Positions 1 through 6,433 of a DNA stretch of 44,874 nucleotides are shown here, piece by piece. Source of the DNA: an uncultured Clostridium sp. (GTDB lineage Bacteria; Bacillota; Clostridia; TANB77; CAG-508); the NCBI GenBank assembly GCA_958413095.1, contig CATYUF010000007.1, forward strand, positions 1 through 44,874, in the 5' to 3' direction. Position numbers and translations under genes: made by a program. The notes below the pieces were generated by a model. The model was not told where the DNA came from. It saw only the letters and a list, made by a program, of their open reading frames with translations, and made no database searches. Numbering within the stretch: the first letter of the stretch is position 1; every line of letters begins with the position of its first letter.

Positions 1-55
1 ATAATGTATCATCAAAATTAGATATGCAATTATCTATATCAATTCCTATTCTCAT
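1..55 (-). CDS. 5'-nucleotidase-like HAD protein, N-terminus only (host flank)
   Basis: Partial gene running off the left edge. The first 18 residues start MRIGIDIDN and continue into an acidic stretch. An early DxD in a short beta strand is the signature of HAD-superfamily phosphatases, and MRIGIDID is a common start of 5'(3')-deoxyribonucleotidases; this is family knowledge, not a search. The ATG lies one base after the stop of the upstream rumA-like tail. The purine run GAGGAAGAGGAAA before it can serve as ribosome-binding site, so the two were probably one host operon. Too little sequence is present to see further motifs. Confidence 0.5.
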   Translation of the reverse strand, partial: MRIGIDIDNCISNFDDTL

Positions 56-56
56 T

Positions 57-128
57 TTATATTTCCTCTTCCTCTACATCTTTATTAACATAGTTTTCTA
101 AATTTGCTACACACTCCACATGTGTCAT
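57..128 (-). pseudogene. Displaced 3' tail of host rumA-type methyltransferase gene
   Basis: The minus strand encodes MTHVECVANLENYV and an acidic end, stopping at TAA 57-59. HVECV matches the conserved C-terminal part of RumA/RlmD 23S rRNA m5U methyltransferases, and the same HVECV is encoded with different codons at the right end of the window (44807-44821). I read this as the original end of the host gene, cut off from its 5' part by insertion of the element. The reading frame is open upstream only to about position 183, into element DNA, so no functional enzyme is made here. Confidence 0.55.
109..113. other. Candidate left attachment-site core
   Basis: The minus strand reads TGTGT in the codons TGT-GTA of a rumA-like tail. 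The right end has TGT-GTG in the same codon context (44808-44812). The shared core is 5 bp in codon alignment, or GTGTGT if the frame is ignored. Large serine recombinases cross over at very short cores, so this fits. The exact crossover cannot be fixed from one junction pair. Confidence 0.45.
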
Positions 129-147
129 CTGATTATAACTGCAATGT

Positions 148-187
148 ATAGTTAATGTCGTATGCCTTTTTATAATATATTAACTAT
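148..187. repeat. Inverted repeat beside the left attachment site
   Basis: ATAGTTAAT (148-156) and its exact reverse complement ATTAACTAT (179-187) lie between the attachment core and the recombinase gene. It may be a recombinase-binding half-site pair or a weak hairpin at the end of the recombinase transcript. No experimental parallel is known to me. Confidence 0.35.
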
Positions 188-249
188 GCTACAACAAACT
201 ATGTTCTCTGTATGTTAGTGACAAGTCTTTTCAGTGTAATTATATCACA

Positions 250-2055
250 TTACCTTTCTAATTCCAATCTAACTCGAATATTTTCTATTGTTTTTCTTAC
301 TCTACTTCCATTTTTATTTTTTTCAAAAATATTAAATCTTTGATTACTTATAACATCTAGTATTGTAATATAATTATCTGTATTGTTCAAATTATTATTT
401 TTCTTAATCATTTCTTTTGTAATATCTTTTTTAGGTGTAAAATTGAATGATTTTTTGCATATAAATCTTATTAAATAAGAATCTTTTTCATCTTTCTCAT
501 TATATCCACCAATAATTACATAATCTATTAGTGCATCAAATATTTGTTCATCAAACTTCTCTATATTAAAAATTTTATCACTATTTAACATTTCTTTAAG
601 TTTAATAATTCCTCTCTCAATTTCATCATCATCTTCTTTTACTAATTGTAGTTGTTCTATTTCTTTATCCATTTTCTCTATTTTATTCAATAATGTTGCT
701 TTTTTGCTTTTAAATATTTCAGAATCAATAGTACCATCTACCATTAAATCTACCAATTTTGAAATTTTGTTTTCATATTCTATTTTATCTTCTTTTAATT
801 TATCTAATTTTTCTTTAGTTGTTCCATTTCTCATTGAATTTTTAACAATGTTAGAAATATTATCAATTATGTTATTTCTATTATTTGCTAATAACTGATA
901 AATATCAATAAAAGCATTTTCTATTATTTCTTCTTTTACAATTTTTCCATCAGGACAATTATACTTTCCATTTTTTGAAGACTCAATACATTGCCAAGCA
1001 GCAACTTTTTTAGATTGATTTACAAACATTGTCCTTCTGCCCAATGTTTCGCCACAAAATCCACAGCGAAGTCTCGAACTCATTGTATATTTACCTCCAA
1101 CATTTCCCAATCTTCTTCCTGTTGCTCTTGCTCCACACTTTGCTTTTAAAATTTCTTGAACTTTATCAAAATCTTCAACTGAAATAATTGCTTCGTGATG
1201 ATTTGATATATAATATTTATCTTCTTCTCCATAATTAACTAATCTCCTGTGAGATATTGGATCTTGAGTAAAGGTTTTTCCTTGAAGTACATCTCCTTTG
1301 TATTTTTCATTTGTTAATATTCCTCTTACCGTTGTTGCTCCCCATACATCTTTTCCTTTTGGACTTTTTATTCCCATTTTAGTTAATTGTTTTGCAATAT
1401 AATCAGCACCCCTACCATCTAAATACATTCTAAACATCATTTTAACAATATCTGCTTCATTTTCTTTAATTATCATTTTATTATTATCTGAATCATATAC
1501 ATAGCCGTAACAATTATTAAATCCTATTAATTCTCCACGTTCTTTTTTCATTTTCAACCCTAGTTTAACGTGAGATGAAATAGTTTCGCTTTCTTGTTGG
1601 GCTACAGAACTTAATATTGTTAATAATAATTCTCCTGACATTTCCAATGTATTAATATTTTCTTCTTCAAAAAAAACTGCAACATTATTTTCTTTTAGTT
1701 TTCTCACATATTTCAAAGTATCTACAGTATTTCTCGCAAATCTGGATATAGATTTAGTAATAATCATATCAAATTTACCATTTATTCCATCGTGAATCAT
1801 TTTCATAAAATCGTTTCTTTTATAATCCAAAGTTCCTGAAATTGCTTCATCTGCATACATATCGATATATTGCCATTCATCATTTGAAGATATTTTTTCT
1901 TTATAATATTTTTTTTGAGACTCATAACTATTTAGTTGTTCTTCATTTCCAGTACTAACTCTTGCATAAGCAGTAACCCTTAATCTTTCAGTTATTAATA
2001 AACCAGTATTTCTATCTACTCTACCATCTTTCTTTTTAATTATTTTTATATCCAT
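250..2055 (-). CDS. Large serine recombinase (element integrase/excisionase)
   Basis: Site-specific DNA recombinase of about 601 aa that should integrate and excise the element. The N-terminal resolvase domain has ARVST with the nucleophile Ser near residue 34 and the Arg-rich SRFARNT motif. A recombinase domain follows, then a zinc ribbon near residues 330-375 (CGFCG ... CIESS ... NCPDG) and a Lys/Glu-rich coiled coil typical of large serine recombinases. Two ATGs are possible, at 2061 and 2055. AAAGGAA directly abuts the first and is correctly spaced for the second, so 2055 is preferred. It is the last gene of the element and lies next to the rumA-like tail, the usual place for an ICE integrase. 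A tiny ORF and MazF precede it. Confidence 0.93.
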   Translation of the reverse strand: MDIKIIKKKDGRVDRNTGLLITERLRVTAYARVSTGNEEQLNSYESQKKYYKEKISSNDEWQYIDMYADEAISGTLDYKRNDFMKMIHDGINGKFDMIITKSISRFARNTVDTLKYVRKLKENNVAVFFEEENINTLEMSGELLLTILSSVAQQESETISSHVKLGLKMKKERGELIGFNNCYGYVYDSDNNKMIIKENEADIVKMMFRMYLDGRGADYIAKQLTKMGIKSPKGKDVWGATTVRGILTNEKYKGDVLQGKTFTQDPISHRRLVNYGEEDKYYISNHHEAIISVEDFDKVQEILKAKCGARATGRRLGNVGGKYTMSSRLRCGFCGETLGRRTMFVNQSKKVAAWQCIESSKNGKYNCPDGKIVKEEIIENAFIDIYQLLANNRNNIIDNISNIVKNSMRNGTTKEKLDKLKEDKIEYENKISKLVDLMVDGTIDSEIFKSKKATLLNKIEKMDKEIEQLQLVKEDDDEIERGIIKLKEMLNSDKIFNIEKFDEQIFDALIDYVIIGGYNEKDEKDSYLIRFICKKSFNFTPKKDITKEMIKKNNNLNNTDNYITILDVISNQRFNIFEKNKNGSRVRKTIENIRVRLELER

Positions 2056-2104
2056 AAACATTTCCTTTCTTGTTCGAACAATGCCATTTTATAAGAATAA
2101 TCAA

Positions 2105-2272
2105 TTAATTACAATTGTGCGATTTATTTAATTGCACAATTGACTTTTTATAAGTTATCTCATCAATTATTTTCTTATTTTTTACAAGATTTAGAATTCG
2201 TAACTGTTCAAGATAATCAACAAAATCTTTATTAAATGAAGAAGTTTTATTAACAATTATTTTTTTTATCAT
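2105..2272 (-). CDS. Small basic protein between mazF and the recombinase gene
   Basis: A 55-codon ORF starting MIKKIIVNKTSS, Lys/Asn/Ile-rich, with no signal peptide or recognisable domain. Its ATG overlaps the stop of mazF in an ATGA arrangement (2269-2272), which argues for translational coupling. It stops 50 bp before the recombinase start. Its last codons cover one arm of an inverted repeat (2112-2142). It could be a recombination directionality factor or simply an operon filler. I do not recognise it. Confidence 0.5.
   Translation of the reverse strand: MIKKIIVNKTSSFNKDFVDYLEQLRILNLVKNKKIIDEITYKKSIVQLNKSHNCN
2112..2142. repeat. Inverted repeat upstream of the recombinase gene
   Basis: CAATTGTGC (2112-2120) and GCACAATTG (2134-2142) are perfect 9-bp arms around a 13-bp AT loop, about 57 bp before the recombinase ATG. 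It has no U-tract, so it is more likely an operator or an mRNA hairpin limiting recombinase expression than a terminator. Confidence 0.45.
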
Positions 2273-2625
2273 TTTATATCAAAAGTATCCTTTAATGATT
2301 TATTGACTAAGTTGATTTCTTCTTCATTCAAACTACATAAAAATGATATTAATCTTGTTTTATCTAAAACTCTTACTTGTTCCAATAGAATAAGTGAATC
2401 GTGTGTTATTTTTTCATTTGATTTTATTTCTATATGTGTAGGTAGATAATTTTTCTTTTTTGATTTACTTGTTAAAGGAGCAATTAATACAGTTGGGCTA
2501 TATTTATTACCTAAGTTATTTTGAACAACCACCACTGGTCTTGTACCGTTTTGTTCACTTCCTATAATAGGATCTAAATTAGCATAATAAATATCTCCTT
2601 TTTTTATTACCCTATCTTCGTTCAT
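2269..2625 (-). CDS. mazF: MazF/PemK-family mRNA interferase toxin
   Basis: About 118 aa from MNEDRV. The family pattern is clear: KKGDIYYANLDP, then G-x-E-x-N-G-T-RPVVVVQN, IAPLTSK, and a C-terminal SLILLEQVRVLDK block. MazF proteins cut single-stranded RNA at short motifs and use the conserved Arg of the RPV strand and a Thr/Ser of the LTS turn. A longer frame opens at 2667, but the family start is close to KKGD, so 2625 is chosen. This start overlaps the end of the 72-aa upstream gene by 14 bp. There is no AbrB-type MazE upstream; the overlapping 72-aa protein is the only candidate antitoxin. Likely role: post-segregational stabilisation of the ICE. Confidence 0.88.
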   Translation of the reverse strand: MNEDRVIKKGDIYYANLDPIIGSEQNGTRPVVVVQNNLGNKYSPTVLIAPLTSKSKKKNYLPTHIEIKSNEKITHDSLILLEQVRVLDKTRLISFLCSLNEEEINLVNKSLKDTFDIK

Positions 2626-2830
2626 TTTTATTAATCTCAACTTTATAAATAGTATGTGGTGTTTCATTATTAATTAGATTTCTAATATCTAAATTGTTAT
2701 TTTTTCTTAAATAGTTATCTACTAGCCCTTTAACATCTGCTTTTGCTCTTTCCATACTTGTTTGCGTATGATCCATTGTTATAATATATTCTAATTTTAC
2801 AGTTACTCTGTATCTTTTACTTTTCTTCAT
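2612..2830 (-). CDS. 72-aa protein of unknown function, candidate MazF antitoxin
   Basis: Starts MKKSKRYRVTVKLEY and ends KVEINKNERR. Alternating beta-type residues surround a charged middle helix (SMERAKADVKGLVDNYL). It does not look like MazE/AbrB or RHH. It overlaps mazF by 14 bp, as coupled antitoxin-toxin genes often do. A hairpin (2861-2884) lies in its leader, and an AAGGAGG site precedes the ATG with about 9 bases between. Its beta-helix-beta look resembles DpnD/PcfM-like small ICE proteins, but I cannot assign it. Confidence 0.65.
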   Translation of the reverse strand: MKKSKRYRVTVKLEYIITMDHTQTSMERAKADVKGLVDNYLRKNNNLDIRNLINNETPHTIYKVEINKNERR

Positions 2831-2860
2831 ATTAAAAATTTTTCCTCCTTATATGTAAAA

Positions 2861-2884
2861 GCACGAGATAGTAAAATCTCGTGC
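2861..2884 (-). terminator. Hairpin in the leader of the 72-aa/mazF genes
   Basis: GCACGAGAT (2861-2869) pairs with ATCTCGTGC (2876-2884), a perfect 9-bp stem with a 6-base loop. On the minus strand only TTTT follows, then the ribosome-binding site of the 72-aa gene. It may terminate the structured RNA upstream while letting some transcription through. Confidence 0.5.
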
Positions 2885-2920
2885 TAAATTTATTTTTATT
2901 GTTTAAGTAACTGATATTTT

Positions 2921-3052
2921 TCCTCGAACCCCTCAGTCTTTGGGAAATCATCAAACGATTAAATTGCTAATTTAATCTCACAGGAATTCCACCTCCCCGA
3001 GGATCTCTCCGGGCTGCCCCCATTGCTTTAGGCTGTGGCTAGACAGGAGTAT
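2921..3052 (-). ncRNA. GC-rich structured RNA candidate
   Basis: In a region otherwise near 25-30% GC (by eye), this 130-bp block is rich in G and C and full of pairing segments. On the minus strand these are a CACAG/CTGTG pair, a CCCGGAG...CTCGGGG hairpin, a perfect 9-bp GATTAAATT/AATTTAATC hairpin (2958-2978), and a CCC/GGG stem near 2930-2943. No coding frame of note crosses it. It does not match c-di-GMP, SAM, cobalamin, T-box, tmRNA, SRP or RNase P as I know them. It shares TGGCTAGACA (3036-3045) with the island at 28558-28567. It could be a regulatory leader RNA of the mazF/recombinase operon, or a single-strand origin. Confidence 0.5.
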
Positions 3053-3203
3053 CTTTAATACTACTATTAATCTTCGCATATTAGTTGCTAACTAATTTTA
3101 TAACCAAACAATTATCGTCAAGCGTATTTGTTAAAGTGCTTATAATAGTAGGAACGTATTTGATGAATGTATATACAATTGTCAAAGATCTCCTGTTTCC
3201 AAC

Positions 3204-3252
3204 AAAAAAGGAAACAGTGAAAGGATGATTTATTACCCTCTCAACTGTTTCC
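3204..3252 (-). terminator. Rho-independent terminator of the sigma-like gene, with a competing stem
   Basis: On the minus strand GGAAACAGT (3252-3244) pairs with ACTGTTTCC (3218-3210), followed by T6 (3209-3204). A third segment, GGAAACAG (3200-3193), can pair with the same ACTGTTTCC, giving two mutually exclusive hairpins. It lies 33 bp after the stop of the sigma-like gene. Confidence 0.75.
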
Positions 3253-3284
3253 TCACTAAAACGTAAAATTTGTAGTCTAATTTG

Positions 3285-3755
3285 TTAATTTTTTAAAATT
3301 TCTTTTAATTTTTTGATTGCAATATCTAAACTGAACTTTACTGCTCTATGTGTACAATGTTCTTCTTTTGCGATTTCTTTCAGTGTTTTTTCATCAAAAT
3401 AGTACTTTTTTATTCTTCTTTTTTGTATTTCAGGAAGTAAATTAATTGCAATCATTAAATTTTCATAAGACGATTTTCTTATAACAGAATCCTCAACACT
3501 TAAAGGTTTGTTCATTATTCTTGTATTTAATTTATTGTCAGTTAGTTCCGAATGTTCTATATGCCTATCATATTCATTAAGTTCTTTTAAATCATCTAGT
3601 TCAAATCTATCCATTGCTTCATATATTTCTTTGCTAACTTGCACTTCATTATTTTTATTATTAATATCTTTAAATATTATAAAGTAAGTATTATTAATTA
3701 CTTTTAACATATAAGGATTATCATTACTTTTCCTTCTTTTTGGTCTATTAACCAT
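3285..3755 (-). CDS. Sigma-70 region-4-like regulatory protein
   Basis: About 156 aa from MVNRPKRRKSN. The C-terminal third (LPEIQKRRIKKYYF, KTLKEIAKEEHC, KFSLDIAIKKLKEIL) is a helix-turn-helix of the sigma-70 region 4 type, found in small sigma-like regulators of many Tn916/Tn1549-type elements. The N-terminal half, with KEIYEAMDRFE, matches the same group. No region 2 is present, so it is unlikely to be a complete sigma factor. The longest frame begins at a TTG (3770) inside the ribosome-binding site; the ATG at 3755 has GGAGG eight bases upstream. That GGAGG is buried in a 14-bp hairpin (3764-3800), and a terminator lies further upstream, so expression seems tightly controlled. Confidence 0.75.
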   Translation of the reverse strand: MVNRPKRRKSNDNPYMLKVINNTYFIIFKDINNKNNEVQVSKEIYEAMDRFELDDLKELNEYDRHIEHSELTDNKLNTRIMNKPLSVEDSVIRKSSYENLMIAINLLPEIQKRRIKKYYFDEKTLKEIAKEEHCTHRAVKFSLDIAIKKLKEILKN

Positions 3756-3763
3756 TCCATTTT

Positions 3764-3800
3764 CCTCCAATCAATTCGTTTTTTTTGAATTGATTGAAGG
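3764..3800 (-). promoter_or_regulatory. Hairpin hiding the ribosome-binding site of the sigma-like gene
   Basis: On the minus strand CCTTCAATCAATTC (3800-3787) pairs with GAATTGATTGGAGG (3777-3764) with one mismatch over 14 positions, around a 9-base A-rich loop. The right arm contains the GGAGG that serves the ATG at 3755. This is the form expected of translational repression by RNA structure, such as a thermosensor or a protein-binding site. Confidence 0.65.
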
Positions 3801-3835
3801 TGGAGATCTACATCTTATAATTATTTTTTTATAAC

Positions 3836-3880
3836 AAAAAAAACCGATTATAAAACTCGATGGTCGAGCCTTATAATCGG
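3836..3880 (-). terminator. Strong terminator or attenuator ahead of the sigma-like gene
   Basis: The minus-strand stem starts CCGATTATAA (3880-3871), contains a nested CTCGA/TCGAG, closes with TATAATCGG and is followed by T8 (3843-3836). It stands 80 bp upstream of the sigma-like start on the same strand, with no gene between it and the convergent regulator. It therefore most likely acts as an attenuator in a long leader. Confidence 0.8.
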
Positions 3881-4683
3881 CGTTAATAAGAACTTCAAAA
3901 TATGAATTTAATGCTTTTTGAGAGCATAAAATAGAATAGAAATTTTGTTTATAATAATAATCTTGAAATTTTCTAAACTTAATATAATACACTCTCATAA
4001 TGGCAGTACTCCCCCGAGCAATGCCTTATATAAGAGTTAACGAGTATTTTTTCATTTGTACAATTCGTTTTTTTATTATCTCTTATATAATTAACCAGTA
4101 ATATTATTATCCAATAATAAAAAAGTACTGCCTAATCATTTTTATTATTTTCTATTCTTTTAAATTTATATACCCCTTTTCTCACAATATCACAGATTTG
4201 TGGCATTGCTAAAAAACAATAAAATAATCACTAAAAATTATTTAGTTGCTATAATACCATATTTTTCCTAAAAAAGTTGTCGAAATATGCCGAAAGTATG
4301 TTATTTTTGCCTAAACGTTTATTTTTTTTGTCTGAAAGCATAAAAAGAGATGTTATATTTCAATATAAACACCTTTTTTATGTTTTTATATTATATAACT
4401 TTCTATGCAATAAATTATATAACGTTGAATCTGCAAAAATAAAATGTAATGAATTTATCTTCAATAATTTCTTTTTTTACTTTCAAATCCATACATCAAA
4501 AAATTGAAGCACATACCTACAATTTAGAATTGGGCTTTATTGTATTCTTTAAATCATCTTAAATTTTTAAACTTATTATCTATTTTTCCATATATGTATA
4601 AAATTTTGCAAAATATAGTCTATTTCCCCTAGAAAAATAATATTTGCCCAAGTTGATGGAATAATTATAATGGGTGAAGTTAT
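3881..4683. other. Intergenic region with nested inverted repeats, no credible gene
   Basis: About 800 bp of very AT-rich DNA between the sigma-like gene (minus) and the tandem-HTH regulator (plus). Only poor ORFs are present: a 75-codon minus frame at 3771-3998 that runs through the terminator, and a 76-codon plus frame at 4277-4507 rich in Phe/Tyr/Asn. I do not call either. The recognisable content is the nested inverted repeat at 4002-4132 and a plus-strand TATAAT at 4666-4671, 13 bp before the next gene, with a weak -35 (TTGCCC, 16 bp upstream). Confidence 0.6.
4002..4132. repeat. Nested inverted repeats in a leader region
   Basis: The outer arms are GGCAGTACT (4002-4010) and AGTACTGCC (4124-4132). 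The inner arms are TTATATAAGAG (4026-4036) and CTCTTATATAA (4080-4090). Both pairs are perfect and share an axis, so the minus-strand transcript would fold into one long interrupted hairpin just upstream of the terminator at 3836-3880. GGCAGTAC recurs at 6412-6419 in another leader. Confidence 0.65.
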
Positions 4684-5124
4684 ATGATAATTAAAAATTT
4701 ACGAGAAAGTAGAGAATTAATTGATAAAAAGCAAAAAGATATAGCAGAATTGATGAAAGTTAATTTTACAACAGTATCTGGTTGGGAAACCGGAAAAGAT
4801 ACTATACCATTAAAAAGATTGATAGAATATGCAAATTATTTTAATTATAGTTTAGATTATTTATTCGGTTTGACTAGAACTAATGATACAAACTATCTTC
4901 CATTAACTATTAACCTTGATTTAATTGCAAAAAATTTAAAATTATTAAGAAAAAAACATAATCTTACTCAAGCAGATGTTGCAAAAAAAATAAATACTAC
5001 TCAAGCCTCTTATGCTCATTATGAAAATGCTATCAATTTAATTCCTACTACATTTTTATATAACCTAACACTTATTTATTCTTCCTTTTCAATTGATGAA
5101 TTATTAGGTAGAAAAAAGCAATAA
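4684..5124 (+). CDS. Transcriptional regulator with two XRE helix-turn-helix domains
   Basis: 146 aa, one of only two plus-strand genes. Domain 1 (about residues 1-62) runs from LRESRELIDKKQKDIAEL through TTVSGWETGKDTI to SLDYLFGL. Domain 2 (about 78-142) runs from LKLLRKKHNLTQADVAKK through QASYAHYENA to SIDELLG. Both are Cro/CI-type DNA-binding folds, so one chain can bind two half-sites. It probably controls the nearby regulatory genes, much as CI-like repressors keep ICEs silent. A possible TATAAT lies 13 bp before the ATG. It is convergent with the receiver-like gene, and the two share a terminator in the 6-bp gap and flanking coding ends. Confidence 0.85.
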   Translation: MIIKNLRESRELIDKKQKDIAELMKVNFTTVSGWETGKDTIPLKRLIEYANYFNYSLDYLFGLTRTNDTNYLPLTINLDLIAKNLKLLRKKHNLTQADVAKKINTTQASYAHYENAINLIPTTFLYNLTLIYSSFSIDELLGRKKQ

Positions 5125-5150
5125 GTCCTATTAAGATTTATTGCTTTTTT
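5112..5150. terminator. Bidirectional terminator shared by convergent genes
   Basis: AAAAAAGCAATAA (5112-5124) and TTATTGCTTTTTT (5138-5150) form a perfect 13-bp stem with A and T runs at both ends. The left arm contains the stop codon of the tandem-HTH gene. The loop and right arm cover the stop codon and last codons of the receiver-like gene. Confidence 0.85.
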
Positions 5151-5793
5151 GTTTTTCTATTTTTATAAATTTTAAATCGTTGATTATTTTAGGGAATGTT
5201 TCTTTAACTTTTTCTTGCGTTAACAGTTTTGTAATATACTCATCAAATCCATAATACCCTACAAATGTATCTCTTTCATTTTCCGAAACTGTTAATACTA
5301 TAACGGGAATATTAAAACCTTCTATTTCTTTTAGATGGTCTAGAGTATTTGGACCGTCACAATGTCCTCTATCATAAATATTATTTGTAATAATTAAATC
5401 ATATTTTTCGCCATCTTTAATTCTTTTTACAATTTCTATACCACTTTTAGCAATCGTTGTTTTTATTCCCATACTTTCTAAAATGTATATTGTGTTTGAT
5501 ATAGAACTTTTACTATAATCGCCAACAAGAACATTTATTTCTTTATTTGGTTTATATTTTGTTTTTACTTTAATAATTGGAATCAAATCTTTTCTAACTT
5601 CTTTTTCCCACTCACCAACTTCATATCCACTTTTTTCAATTTCTATATCTAGGGTATCAAAAAAAGTGTTTTTTTGTTTTGCATTATCATCTTCTTCATT
5701 ATCTTTATTTTTTACATAATTGTATAATTCATATATTAAACAAATTAAAAATAATACAATTAAAAATACTAATATAAATTTTTCCTCGCTCAT
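5131..5793 (-). CDS. Membrane-anchored degenerate response-regulator receiver
   Basis: 220 aa. Residues 5-25 (KFILVFLIVLFLICLIYELY) form one transmembrane helix, then an acidic linker. About residues 85-205 look like a receiver domain: NVLVGDYS (acidic pocket), YILESMGI, RIKDGEKYDLIITN, GFNIPVIVLTVSEN (Thr/Ser switch) and DEYITK (Lys). The strand that normally ends in the phospho-acceptor Asp reads IITNN, so the Asp is replaced by Asn and classical phosphorylation is unlikely. No output domain follows. The start overlaps the stop of the upstream 182-aa gene in ATGA, so the two are translated together. Function unknown; perhaps a membrane-bound decoy or protein-interaction module. The receiver assignment is from pattern only. 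Confidence 0.6.
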   Translation of the reverse strand: MSEEKFILVFLIVLFLICLIYELYNYVKNKDNEEDDNAKQKNTFFDTLDIEIEKSGYEVGEWEKEVRKDLIPIIKVKTKYKPNKEINVLVGDYSKSSISNTIYILESMGIKTTIAKSGIEIVKRIKDGEKYDLIITNNIYDRGHCDGPNTLDHLKEIEGFNIPVIVLTVSENERDTFVGYYGFDEYITKLLTQEKVKETFPKIINDLKFIKIEKQKSNKS

Positions 5794-6338
5794 CTAATTT
5801 TACCTCCTATAAATTTATTTAAATTTACTTTATATTTTTCTTTTAAAATTTCTTTTGTTTTTTTATATATTTCACTTTTTAAACATAAACATTCGTATTG
5901 ATAATCAGATCCAGATGTAATAGAAGCAAATAAATCTTTATCTTTGACTTCCCAAAGTTCTTGTAAATAATAATTTTCATAGCATTCATAAGCAAAAAGT
6001 GACGCAAATGCTTCTACTATACTTTGCTTTCTATTTTTCTTTACTAATTGCATATTTTCATATAATCTTTTAATTTCTTTATAATCTGAACTTGAAAGTA
6101 GAAATTCATTAAAATTAGGATTATCAAGTATGTTATAACTTTTTAATTCATCTCCTCCATCTTTTGAACTAGAAGGGAGTCTTTTTATTATTGCCTTAAA
6201 ACAATTATTTTTTTCCTTTTTTATAAATAATTCTATACACCATATATTTTCATCAATTCCAATTATGTAGCCGTCTTTTTTATTAGTCACATCTTTCTTA
6301 TCAATTATAAAACTTTCTTTTCCGTCCGTTATTGTCAC
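5790..6338 (-). CDS. Protein of unknown function, partner of the receiver-like protein
   Basis: 182 aa read from a GTG start (6338) with AGGAG seven bases upstream. It is soluble, acidic to neutral, and lacks a signal peptide or transmembrane helix. The first 60 residues are beta-rich (GYIIGIDENIWCIELFIKK, CFKAIIKRLP). The second half is helical with Tyr/Cys-rich stretches (FAYECYENYYLQELWE, YQYECLCLKSE). I recognise no family. It forms a two-gene operon with the membrane receiver, driven by a consensus promoter (6434-6462) and preceded by a terminator-like leader hairpin. XRE regulators flank both sides, a layout common to small accessory defence or competition modules, but nothing in the sequence proves that role. 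Confidence 0.65.
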   Translation of the reverse strand: MTITDGKESFIIDKKDVTNKKDGYIIGIDENIWCIELFIKKEKNNCFKAIIKRLPSSSKDGGDELKSYNILDNPNFNEFLLSSSDYKEIKRLYENMQLVKKNRKQSIVEAFASLFAYECYENYYLQELWEVKDKDLFASITSGSDYQYECLCLKSEIYKKTKEILKEKYKVNLNKFIGGKIR

Positions 6339-6355
6339 AATGTCACTCCTCTATA

Positions 6356-6424
6356 TTATTCTATTTTCCCAAGTAATTGGTAAAAAAAACACAGTACACC
6401 TAATAAATAATGTACTGCCTTCAT
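6356..6424 (-). CDS. Possible 22-aa leader peptide
   Basis: The ATG at 6424 opens MKAVHYLLGVLCFFYQLLGK and ends at TAA 6356-6358, 18 bp before the GTG of the next gene. It lies almost at the predicted transcription start and spans the terminator-like hairpin (6382-6419), so ribosome movement could affect termination. The peptide is hydrophobic, like small type I toxins or leader peptides, but it lacks a ribosome-binding site. It may be chance. Confidence 0.25.
   Translation of the reverse strand: MKAVHYLLGVLCFFYQLLGKIE
6382..6419 (-). terminator. Leader terminator or attenuator before the receiver operon
   Basis: On the minus strand CAGTACA (6417-6411) pairs with TGTACTG (6398-6392), then TG and T8 (6389-6382). 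It starts only about 10 nt after the predicted start site of the operon promoter, so unmodified transcription would stop at once. The left arm includes GGCAGTAC, as at 4124-4132. Confidence 0.65.
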
Positions 6425-6433
6425 TGTGTTTAT

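Noticed and set aside
2921..3052. Known riboswitch or housekeeping RNA
   Set aside because: Key consensus boxes of c-di-GMP, SAM, cobalamin, T-box, RNase P, SRP and tmRNA are absent as far as I can read.
3771..3998. 75-codon minus-strand ORF between the terminator and the nested repeats
   Set aside because: It runs through a strong terminator and the RBS-masking hairpin; composition is random-like.
4277..4507. 76-codon plus-strand ORF in the long intergenic region
   Set aside because: Phe/Tyr/Asn-rich translation of AT-rich DNA, no ribosome-binding site, no recognisable pattern.
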